10,077 nt of DNA from an uncultured Bacteroidales bacterium (lineage in GTDB: Bacteria > Bacteroidota > Bacteroidia > Bacteroidales > Bacteroidaceae): NCBI GenBank assembly GCA_937901185.1, contig CALCHR010000155.1:1-10077 (forward strand). Reading direction: 5' to 3'. Under the pieces are notes generated by a model. That model saw only the letters and a program-made list of their open reading frames with translations, was not told the DNA's origin and did no database searches. The translations under genes and the position numbers were made by a program. This document shows positions 5,377 through 10,077 of the stretch, piece after piece (positions within the stretch are counted from its first letter, which is position 1; each line of letters starts with the position of its first letter).

Positions 5377-5748
5377 ATGAATACTATTTTGTTAAGCTTG
5401 TGCCGGCATTGTTGTTCTATTATGGATGGCTGGGTACCATACCCTTCAACCTGCATAGCACGCAGTACAAAAATCGATCTTAAGTCGGTGCGTAAAGAGC
5501 TGCGTAAACTCAAGCAGGCAGGCTTGATTTATTCAGACCTTTACGTAGAAACAGGTGAAGACCTTGATAGACCGATTTTGGTACGCGGGTACCTTGTTAC
5601 AGACCAGTGCAAAGACACTGAAGAATATCGTACAGCCTGGGCCGAAGAACGTGAAATTGTAAACAAGTGCTTTAATCTCGATATAGGGCCGGTTGACAAC
5701 TATTCTAAAATTGTGGCAGAGTTTGAGAAGGATTTTGATACTGTATGA
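5377..5748 (+). CDS. Winged helix-turn-helix protein, putative regulator
   Basis: 123 residues. Residues 20-55 read as a winged helix: a conserved-looking WVPYPSTCIARSTKIDLKSV (helix, turn, recognition helix) followed by RKELRKLKQAGLIYSDLYV (helix leading into the wing). 'L-K-x-L-x-x-x-G-L-I' is the standard end of the recognition helix in MarR/ArsR-like folds. The C-terminal part (RPILVRGYLVTD, then a helix AWAEEREIVNKCFNLDI) resembles phage wHTH proteins of unknown target. It probably binds DNA as a dimer, but no operator is identified. The GGAG near 5361 serves the start. The stop overlaps the next ATG by four bases (ATGA). An attractive candidate for a regulator of this region. Confidence 0.78.
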   Translation: MNTILLSLCRHCCSIMDGWVPYPSTCIARSTKIDLKSVRKELRKLKQAGLIYSDLYVETGEDLDRPILVRGYLVTDQCKDTEEYRTAWAEEREIVNKCFNLDIGPVDNYSKIVAEFEKDFDTV

Positions 5749-6017
5749 TTTATGACTATTTAAGAAAACAGATAGACCTTGCAAAACCAGCAGAAGTTAA
5801 TAAAATTTTGCAGGAAGCAGAAATAGACCTTGGTAACTTGCGTCTTGACTTTGATAAAGTCTGGACTTGGTGTCTTGGTTGTAAAGACTGGGCAAAGCGT
5901 TCTGAAGCTTATGAGGACTATATTGACAGCAGTATTGCTGGCTTTAGAGGATACCAAACCTCTAGACCGGTGCTTCGTTGCTGTAAATGTCACAGTCTTT
6001 GGAAATATTTAGATTGA
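5745..6017 (+). CDS. Zinc-ribbon protein following the wHTH gene
   Basis: 90 residues, ATG overlapping the upstream TGA by four bases, so likely translated by coupling. An N-terminal helical region (residues 1-38) is followed by WCLGC (C43, C46) and, 32 residues later, CCKCHSLW (C79, C80, C82). C43, C46, C79 and C82 form a plausible single zinc site with the two CxxC knuckles. The acidic and aromatic middle is otherwise unremarkable. No family is recognised. Ends ten bases before the next gene, whose ribosome binding site (TTGAGGTG) overlaps its stop. Confidence 0.82.
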   Translation: MIYDYLRKQIDLAKPAEVNKILQEAEIDLGNLRLDFDKVWTWCLGCKDWAKRSEAYEDYIDSSIAGFRGYQTSRPVLRCCKCHSLWKYLD

Positions 6018-6026
6018 GGTGCAAGT

Positions 6027-6293
6027 ATGGATCCGTATCAAGCGTGTGAGCAAGCCTATAAAAATGGTTTTGAAGATGGTAGAGCTTCAAAATTGCCCAG
6101 CAATCCAGAGCTTGCTACTAGAGTAAGAGTAGCCTATGAATTACTGTCCCAGTGCCATTCTACTATTTGTGGATCTACTCAAACAGTGGATACTCTTGAT
6201 ATCGTTAGAACTAAGCTACACGATGTTCTACTGAGTCTGCTAGATATTCAGGTAGACCTTGGAATCTTAAAAAGAGAGGAAGACCTTAAATGA
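6027..6293 (+). CDS. Helical hypothetical protein with EQAYKNGFEDG motif
   Basis: 88 residues, mainly alpha-helical, with ATG after TGAGGTG. The N-terminal EQAYKNGFEDGRA (residues 8-20) is a motif often seen in small phage proteins ('A-Y-x-N-G-F/Y-x-x-G'), the rest is not recognised. Two amphipathic helices follow (VRVAYELLSQ near 33-43, KLHDVLLSLLDIQVDLGILK near 63-82). There are no cysteine pairs or nucleotide motifs. The stop overlaps the next start by four bases (ATGA), implying coupled translation. Confidence 0.8.
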   Translation: MDPYQACEQAYKNGFEDGRASKLPSNPELATRVRVAYELLSQCHSTICGSTQTVDTLDIVRTKLHDVLLSLLDIQVDLGILKREEDLK

Positions 6294-6640
6294 CTTTTGC
6301 AGAACAGCTTACAGAGATCTCTAATGAAATTGACTTTGAATTGTTTATTGCCAGCCATTGCGCTGCTATTCGTGATGCTATGAAAAATGCAGCTATGTCT
6401 GGCTTTCGTACTTTTCAAATAGATGTTGTCCAGCCTTGCCTAGGTCAGCATGCTATTAGTAAAGCTGCTGCAACAAATTGTTATACTATTGTTTGTGATA
6501 CTAATAGGACTAAAACCAAGATTGTTCTTGTGGCAAAGAAGATTGAAGACTTTTTGTATCAGCAGGGTTTCAAAGAGGTTATTATTTCTAACTTTTCTAA
6601 TTCTTGTTGGCTAACCAGACTTTTAAAGGTGGAGTGGTAA
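6290..6640 (+). CDS. Hypothetical protein (116 aa)
   Basis: 116 residues, ATG overlapping the previous TGA, with GAGGAAG ten bases upstream. The N-terminal half is helical (FAEQLTEISNEIDFELFIAS), and the C-terminal half alternates strands and helices (FQIDVV, CYTIVCDTNRTKTKIVLVA, then FKEVIISNF). This is a small alpha/beta fold without recognisable catalytic residues. Family not recognised. Ends one base before the next ATG, with that gene's ribosome binding site (GGTGGAGTG) inside its last codons. Confidence 0.8.
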   Translation: MTFAEQLTEISNEIDFELFIASHCAAIRDAMKNAAMSGFRTFQIDVVQPCLGQHAISKAAATNCYTIVCDTNRTKTKIVLVAKKIEDFLYQQGFKEVIISNFSNSCWLTRLLKVEW

Positions 6641-6641
6641 T

Positions 6642-7004
6642 ATGGAAGATGTAAATACAGTTTCTATTGAAGAGTACCAGCGCGTGTGTAATGATTTGGA
6701 AGCATTGCGATCGCTGGTTAAAGGCGAGTGGGTAGATGCTGAGCGAATTTGCACGGCTCTTAACATTACGTTTAGCGAAGGCATGAAAATGTTTGATTTT
6801 GGTCGAATGGTTGCTTGGAATAAGGCACCTAAAAACGGTCAGTATGTTGTTACTAAATTTCGTATTGCCGAGAAGACCGTTCAGCCTCCAAAAGTCTTTT
6901 GGTGCGAGGAAGACGATATTGGCTATGCCAAGGTAAATGCAGAGCCTAATATGGATACACATCAGTGGGAACTGATTTTAGAGCAGCAGGGCGGTATTAT
7001 CTAA
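6642..7004 (+). CDS. Hypothetical protein with WNKAPKNGQYVVTKF segment
   Basis: 120 residues, ATG after GGTGGAGTG. The N-terminal 35 residues form a charged helix (IEEYQRVCNDLEALRSLVK); the middle has VDAERICTALNITFSEGMKM, which could be a helix-turn-helix-like pair of helices; the C-terminal half contains WNKAPKNGQYVVTKF and an acidic beta hairpin. 'W-x-x-x-P-x-x-G-Q-x-V-x' recalls the DUF551-type beta module found in phage proteins, but the match is partial and I would not assign it. The stop lies 19 bases before the next ATG. Confidence 0.78.
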   Translation: MEDVNTVSIEEYQRVCNDLEALRSLVKGEWVDAERICTALNITFSEGMKMFDFGRMVAWNKAPKNGQYVVTKFRIAEKTVQPPKVFWCEEDDIGYAKVNAEPNMDTHQWELILEQQGGII

Positions 7005-7023
7005 ACAGAGCGAGGTACTTGAA

Positions 7024-7275
7024 ATGCAAACATGCTATAATATCAAGGTAACTATAAAACTAGACTCTGATGGCGAGTTTTCTGTTATCTTTGACGCAGC
7101 ATACAAAGCTTTTGCTGCTTTACACGAATATATTAAAAAAGATTCACGTACTTGTTACTATACTGGCCACTATGATGAGCTAATTGAGCTTTGTTTAGAT
7201 GTTCGGTATGGTAAAACGTTGACAAGCGAGTGTAGTCTTTTTAAGCTGGAAGCGGTCGCAGAGGAGGACATTTAG
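7024..7275 (+). CDS. Hypothetical protein (83 aa)
   Basis: 83 residues, ATG after GCGAGGTACTTGAA. Starts with a strand (CYNIKVTIKLDSDGEFSVIF), followed by a helix (AAYKAFAALHEYIKK) and a region with CYYTGHYDELIELCLDVRYG, so a small alpha/beta protein. Two cysteines are not in a metal-binding arrangement. No family is recognised. It ends in TAG, the second use of that codon here, and is four bases from the next gene, whose GAGGAGG lies in its 3' end. Confidence 0.78.
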   Translation: MQTCYNIKVTIKLDSDGEFSVIFDAAYKAFAALHEYIKKDSRTCYYTGHYDELIELCLDVRYGKTLTSECSLFKLEAVAEEDI

Positions 7276-7279
7276 TAAC

Positions 7280-7561
7280 ATGGTAAAAGAAGGAACATTA
7301 TATTATTTCCTTTTACATAAAACTCAGCCTCTAGAGCTGTGCGCAATCTGTGAGGATGGTTGGGTAACTTCTACTGTTTGGATTGATCACGAGGATTTGT
7401 TTCTTGTACATCCGAGGCTGATGAATCGTAAAGTTGAAAGTGACAGATGGGAAGAAATTACGCTAAGAACTGGAGCTATGACAGCTGATCATAACTATGG
7501 TCCAACTATGCGTGTTCCGTGTCATTATATATATTTAAGTAACGAGGTTATTAGTGAATGA
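7280..7561 (+). CDS. Conserved phage protein with WIDHEDLF motif
   Basis: 93 residues, ATG after GAGGAGG with a spacer of about 12 bases. The string GWVTSTVWIDHEDLFLVHPR (about residues 27-46), a following SDRWEEI, and PCHYIYLS near the end are features I associate with a group of small phage proteins of unknown function; the family name is not known to me. The 'W-I-D-H-E-D-L-F' segment with acidic and His residues could in principle bind metal, but there is no supporting evidence. The TGA overlaps the ATG of the P-loop gene by four bases. Confidence 0.8.
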   Translation: MVKEGTLYYFLLHKTQPLELCAICEDGWVTSTVWIDHEDLFLVHPRLMNRKVESDRWEEITLRTGAMTADHNYGPTMRVPCHYIYLSNEVISE

Positions 7562-8115
7562 GTGAGTGTATTGTAGTTAATCTTGTTGGAGCTCCAGGTG
7601 CAGGTAAGAGCACCGGTGCAGCGTATATCTTTAGCAGACTTAAGATGCTTGGTATCAATGCCGAGCTAATTACAGAATTTGCAAAAGATAAAGTTTGGGA
7701 AGAAAATCACGAAATTTTTAAGGCCGATAATCAGGTCTACCTGTTTGGTAAGCAGTTCTACCGCATGAGCCGCTGTCGTGATAAAGTTGATGTGCTGATT
7801 ACAGATAGTCCTTTAGTACTTTCTATCTTGTATAATAAGAGCGACGTTCTTGGACCATCGTTTGATAATGTTGTGTTAAAGGTGTTTAAGTCTTTTAATA
7901 ACATGACCTATTTATTGTTGCGTGATAAGCCTTATAATCCAAAAGGCAGACACCAGACAGCCGAAGAGTCTGATATGCTTGCTGGAGACCTAGTAAAGCT
8001 TCTTGAAGAGAATGCGGTACCTTATGAAACGAAGTATGGCAATAATACAGCATATGATGCTATTGTCGATGATGTAGTCAATAAGCTTCATGAAATGAAA
8101 ACAGATATAAAATAA
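7558..8115 (+). CDS. P-loop NTPase, phage AAA_28/NadR-kinase-like
   Basis: 185 residues, ATGA-coupled to the gene before it. A canonical Walker A lies at 11-19 (GAPGAGKST). Further conserved features are TEFAKDKVW (39-47), YLFGKQFYRM (61-70), and a Walker-B-like VDVLITDSPLVLS (77-89) with D83 as the likely catalytic acid. A lid with GRHQT (G130, R131, Q133) completes a nucleoside or nucleotide kinase-like core. This arrangement is that of the phage AAA_28 family (NadR kinase-related), usually annotated as ATP-binding protein or nucleotide kinase; its substrate is unknown. It is not of the T4 Pnkp kinase type: the motifs differ. It is the last gene of unit B, and its TAA lies within the terminator stem. 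Cytoplasmic. Confidence 0.9.
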   Translation: MSECIVVNLVGAPGAGKSTGAAYIFSRLKMLGINAELITEFAKDKVWEENHEIFKADNQVYLFGKQFYRMSRCRDKVDVLITDSPLVLSILYNKSDVLGPSFDNVVLKVFKSFNNMTYLLLRDKPYNPKGRHQTAEESDMLAGDLVKLLEENAVPYETKYGNNTAYDAIVDDVVNKLHEMKTDIK

Positions 8116-8140
8116 ACGGGAATTTTTCCCGTTTATTTTT
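8109..8140 (+). terminator. Terminator ending unit B
   Basis: AAAATAAACGGGAA (8109-8122) pairs perfectly with 8126-8139 around a TTT loop, giving a 14-bp stem with a CGGG core and a T-rich tail at 8136-8140. The stop codon of the P-loop gene (8113-8115) lies inside the left arm. A-rich and T-rich flanks allow it to work in both directions. Confidence 0.88.
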
Positions 8141-8150
8141 ATATAATCAG

Positions 8151-8167
8151 TATTTAACCATTAAATA
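8151..8167. repeat. Short inverted repeat, possible operator
   Basis: TATTTAA and TTAAATA flank a CCA spacer, a perfect 7-bp dyad sitting just before the promoter-like motif at 8169. Its placement would suit an operator for a dimeric DNA-binding protein, but its AT-only arms could also arise by chance. Confidence 0.35.
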
Positions 8168-8168
8168 A

Positions 8169-8186
8169 TGTATTATATTATATAAC
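8169..8186 (+). promoter_or_regulatory. Putative unit C promoter (shared 18-base motif)
   Basis: TGTATTATATTATATAAC differs from the motif at 4743-4760 at one base. Candidate -10 elements are TATATT (8174-8179) and TATAAC (8181-8186). No convincing -35 box lies 17 bases upstream, so recognition may rely on the extended AT motif or a phage factor. TGGAGG for the next gene starts five bases downstream of the motif, leaving a very short leader. Confidence 0.6.
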
Positions 8187-8206
8187 TTTCTGGAGGTAGG
8201 CATTTA

Positions 8207-8422
8207 ATGGTTCCTATTTGTACTTTTCATTTTAAAACGCAAAAAATCTATGAGAAGGTAGCCTGGGACTTGCTAGATACGCCTTATACCTTCTCAGTAT
8301 ACTACGGTCAGTTACACTACGGCAAGCCGCGTTGCATTACTGTCTGGGGTAAGGCCGCAATAGAAAATGTACGTGAAGAATGCCGGCGTGCAAGAATTAG
8401 TTATGTGGAGTATGTATCATGA
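8207..8422 (+). CDS. Hypothetical protein, first gene of unit C
   Basis: 71 residues, ATG ten bases after TGGAGG. Begins with a strand (CTFHFKTQKIYEKVAWDLL), has a beta hairpin (YTFSVYYGQLHYGKPRCITVWG), then a helix rich in Arg (AAIENVREECRRARISYVEYV). The beta-alpha-beta order with a basic helix suggests a small ferredoxin-like or RNA-binding-type fold, but this is only a guess from secondary structure. No family is recognised. It overlaps the next gene by four bases (ATGA). Confidence 0.78.
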   Translation: MVPICTFHFKTQKIYEKVAWDLLDTPYTFSVYYGQLHYGKPRCITVWGKAAIENVREECRRARISYVEYVS

Positions 8423-8658
8423 GAATTGTTAATAACGCTGATACCTCAGTTGAATTTGTTGCCATTAATGTAGGAGAATGCTTCTACTATGATAATTGTC
8501 TCTTTATTAAGATAAATCCGGTCAAAGAAAGAGGCTATCAAAAGGATGCAAATGCTTTTTGCTTTGCAGACAACAATATTACATATGTGCCTATGTCATG
8601 TTTGGTGACGCCGGTAGAAGCTGATATAGTTATTCGCAGAAAAGGAGTACATGAATGA
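8419..8658 (+). CDS. Conserved phage protein with VGECFYYDNCLFIKI
   Basis: 79 residues, ATGA-coupled, with GGAG upstream. The strand pair VGECFYYDNCLFIKI (residues 18-32), then NAFCFADNNITYVPMSCLVTP and a final strand ADIVIRR, matches a recurrent phage pattern: 'G-E-x-F-x-Y-x-x-x-L-[FY]-I/M-K-I ... N-A-x-x-L/F-x-x-x ... F/V-x-x-x-x-x-V-x-P-[VL]'. Proteins with this pattern are small beta barrels or sheets of unknown function, very common in gut phages. Cysteines are not paired for zinc. The start overlaps the upstream gene and the stop overlaps the downstream one by four bases. Confidence 0.82.
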   Translation: MRIVNNADTSVEFVAINVGECFYYDNCLFIKINPVKERGYQKDANAFCFADNNITYVPMSCLVTPVEADIVIRRKGVHE

Positions 8659-8834
8659 CCCTCAAAGAATATTTAGAAAAACAAATTAGACATTTTGCAG
8701 CTGCCAAGCAAGAAGCAAAAGCAGATGATCCAATGTACCACCTATTTGAAGGACGTGTTATGGCATACACTGACATTATTCTGTTGTGTCCTGATAGCGT
8801 GCTTAGTAAAAAAGTAACAGATGAGGTTTGGTAA
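8655..8834 (+). CDS. Small helical hypothetical protein (59 aa)
   Basis: A short gene between two longer ones. ATG 8655 overlaps the previous TGA by four bases and has GGAG eight bases upstream. It ends at TAA 8832-8834, one base before the RNA ligase start. The product is helical (LKEYLEKQIRHFAAAKQEAK, then YHLFEGRVMAYTDIILL). The 'E-G-R-x-x-A-Y-x-D' segment is typical of small phage helical proteins; family not recognised. The last codons carry GATGAGG, which serves the ligase. Context and binding site make it convincing despite its length. Confidence 0.78.
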   Translation: MTLKEYLEKQIRHFAAAKQEAKADDPMYHLFEGRVMAYTDIILLCPDSVLSKKVTDEVW

Positions 8835-8835
8835 T

Positions 8836-10011
8836 ATGATTACATACAATACAAGACTTGGTGAGTTTTGTGCGACACATGCTAACTGGGAGCAGATTCT
8901 AGCAGAAGAGCCTTATTCTTTAAAGATTAAAAAAGAAGCTGGCTTTGTTATTTTTAATTATAATCAGCTTGCTTCTGATTTTAATAATGAACTGGTTAGA
9001 GAGGCACGCGGTATTATTTTTAGAGACGGTGAGTGGGAATGTCCTGTTTGTCATGCTTTTGATAAATTTGGTAATTACGGAGAGTCCTATGTTCCGGATA
9101 TGGACTGGAAGTCTATCAAAGTATCCGAGAAGATTGACGGCTCTATTATGAAGCTCTGGTGGTACGACGGTATTTGGCACCTTTCTACCAATGCAAATAT
9201 TAATGCTGAAAATGCAGAGATTGGTGATGTACGTCGTGATAACTTTGACCAGATTTTCTGGGAAGCGGCTATTCCTTATTTGATCCGTCATTATGGTCCT
9301 GCACCTACTTTCACCGACTGGTATAAACAACTGGATCACGAGTATACTTATATTTTTGAGCTAGTATCTCCATATACTAGAGTCGTTATTCCTTATGAGG
9401 AAACTGCTGTATACTTTTTGGGAGCAAGAAATAATGTTAGCAACTATCAGTGGGGCTGTGATGAAAGATCTGCTACTATGCTTCACTGTGAAATGTTCCC
9501 TCGCCCTAAGTTGTATCCTATGCAGACTTTAGAGCAGGTTAAAGAAGCAGCAATGGCCTTACCTTGGAGTAAAGAAGGCTATGTGTGCTATGATAAAAAC
9601 TTTAATCGTTGCAAAATCAAGTCTCCTCGCTATGTGTGCGCTCATTTTGCTCGTAATAATAATGTAATTACAAGAAAGCATTTAATCGACATTATCCTTA
9701 AGGGCGAAATGAACGAGTTTTTGATCTATGCTGCCGACTATGCAGACCAGATGAAGTGGACTAAACAGATTATGGATGAGTTTACCGAAGTCATGGATAC
9801 AGCTGGTATGCTTGCACGTAATCTTAGAAAATTAACACGACCTGAAGCAGCAGAAGTTATTAAGCACTTTCATAAGCTCGTGCAGCCTATCATGTTTGCA
9901 AACCACGCTCGTCACGTAAGCGGTCGTGAGTATGTCCGTGATTGGGACGTATATAAGTGGGAACGTAATATAGAGAATTTTTTAAAGATGATTAATGGAG
10001 GGCAGAAATGA
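8836..10011 (+). CDS. T4 Rnl1-type RNA ligase
   Basis: 391 residues counted from ATG 8836, nine bases after GATGAGG; the in-frame ATG at 8821 overlaps the previous gene and lies on the binding site. The nucleotidyltransferase motifs are all present: motif I KIDGS with nucleophile K99, motif IIIa FELVSPYTRVVIPY (E175), motif IV EGYV (E247, G248), and motif V KIK (K260, K262). ARGIIF (57-62) upstream of motif I is also typical. K99 is the same position as the T4 Rnl1 nucleophile (374 residues in T4), which supports the start. The enzyme joins RNA 5'-phosphate and 3'-OH ends using ATP via a lysyl-AMP and AMP-capped RNA intermediate; T4 uses it to restore tRNA cleaved by host PrrC. The C-terminal region (270-391) is helical, as expected for this family. 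The stop overlaps the next ATG by four bases. Confidence 0.93.
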   Translation: MITYNTRLGEFCATHANWEQILAEEPYSLKIKKEAGFVIFNYNQLASDFNNELVREARGIIFRDGEWECPVCHAFDKFGNYGESYVPDMDWKSIKVSEKIDGSIMKLWWYDGIWHLSTNANINAENAEIGDVRRDNFDQIFWEAAIPYLIRHYGPAPTFTDWYKQLDHEYTYIFELVSPYTRVVIPYEETAVYFLGARNNVSNYQWGCDERSATMLHCEMFPRPKLYPMQTLEQVKEAAMALPWSKEGYVCYDKNFNRCKIKSPRYVCAHFARNNNVITRKHLIDIILKGEMNEFLIYAADYADQMKWTKQIMDEFTEVMDTAGMLARNLRKLTRPEAAEVIKHFHKLVQPIMFANHARHVSGREYVRDWDVYKWERNIENFLKMINGGQK

Positions 10012-10077
10012 CCTGTAGAGAGTGTAAATGTATTCGCAAAGGCTGGATCAAGTCTAGACCTGATGAATACTGGTGTA
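10008..10077 (+). CDS. Cysteine-rich protein, 5' part only
   Basis: ATG overlaps the ligase stop (ATGA) and is preceded by GGAGG (9997-10001) at a good distance. The 23 codons visible give MTCRECKCIRKGW and later RPDEYWC, so C3, C6, C8 and C23 are already present, a probable zinc-binding start. 'C-x2-C ... G-W-x-K-x-R-P-x-E-Y-W-C' is a phage pattern I recall for small zinc-binding proteins. The gene runs off the right edge of the window, so length and C-terminus are unknown. Confidence 0.7.
   Translation, partial: MTCRECKCIRKGWIKSRPDEYWC

Noticed and set aside
8920..9339. Reverse-strand open frame of about 139 codons opposite the RNA ligase
   Set aside because: It lies inside a gene with intact catalytic motifs on the other strand and has no supporting binding site or family.
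1..10077. Recoded stop codons (for example TAG read as Gln)
   Set aside because: TAA, TGA and TAG all serve as normal gene ends and no long frame is broken by internal stops, although TAG is rare.
1..10077. CRISPR array, transposase or rRNA/tRNA genes
   Set aside because: No regularly spaced repeats, no transposase or integrase motif, and no cloverleaf structures were seen.

Overview
The window reads as a dense early or accessory block of a large, AT-rich tailed-phage genome, most likely infecting a low-GC Gram-positive (Bacillota, possibly gut) host. All supportable genes lie on the + strand, nearly all are under 140 codons, stop and start codons often overlap (ATGA, TAATG), and almost every start follows an AGGAGG-type ribosome binding site. 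No structural, packaging or replication genes are present. This host assignment is an inference from style, not from a diagnostic gene.

The window divides into three co-directional transcription units, each beginning just after a strong hairpin terminator (37-71, 4704-4740, 8109-8140). The second and third terminators are followed by a nearly identical 18-base AT-rich promoter-like motif (4743-4760 and 8169-8186). Unit A (about 82-4697) starts with a coiled-coil phage protein whose coding frame has no ATG, GTG or TTG start upstream. It continues with a PPP-type metallophosphoesterase and a long run of small proteins, many with zinc-binding cysteine pairs. Two of these (2455-2697 and 4509-4697) share one cysteine pattern and look like diverged paralogues. 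Unit B (4801-8115) holds small hypothetical proteins, a 31-residue single-pass membrane peptide, a winged-helix protein, a zinc-ribbon protein and, at the end, a P-loop nucleotide kinase-like protein of the phage AAA_28/NadR-kinase type. Unit C (8207 to beyond the window) has three small genes, then a T4 Rnl1-type RNA ligase with its motifs intact, then the start of another cysteine-rich protein.

The clear enzymes are the metallophosphoesterase, the P-loop protein and the RNA ligase. Together they resemble the catalytic parts of an RNA repair pathway (phosphatase, kinase, ligase), the kind phages use to undo host tRNA cleavage. They sit in three separate units, and the kinase family is not the Pnkp type, so a joint role is only a hypothesis. 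The gene at 5066-5284 has a loose resemblance to small phage proteins of the Tad2/DUF2829 type (counter-defence), also unproven.

Several starts were chosen from ribosome binding sites rather than from the longest frame: TTG at 1385, GTG at 1656, and ATG at 3544, 4324, 4801, 5066 and 8836. Three complete genes below 60 codons (2298-2465, 5277-5372, 8655-8834) and one partial gene at the right edge are included.
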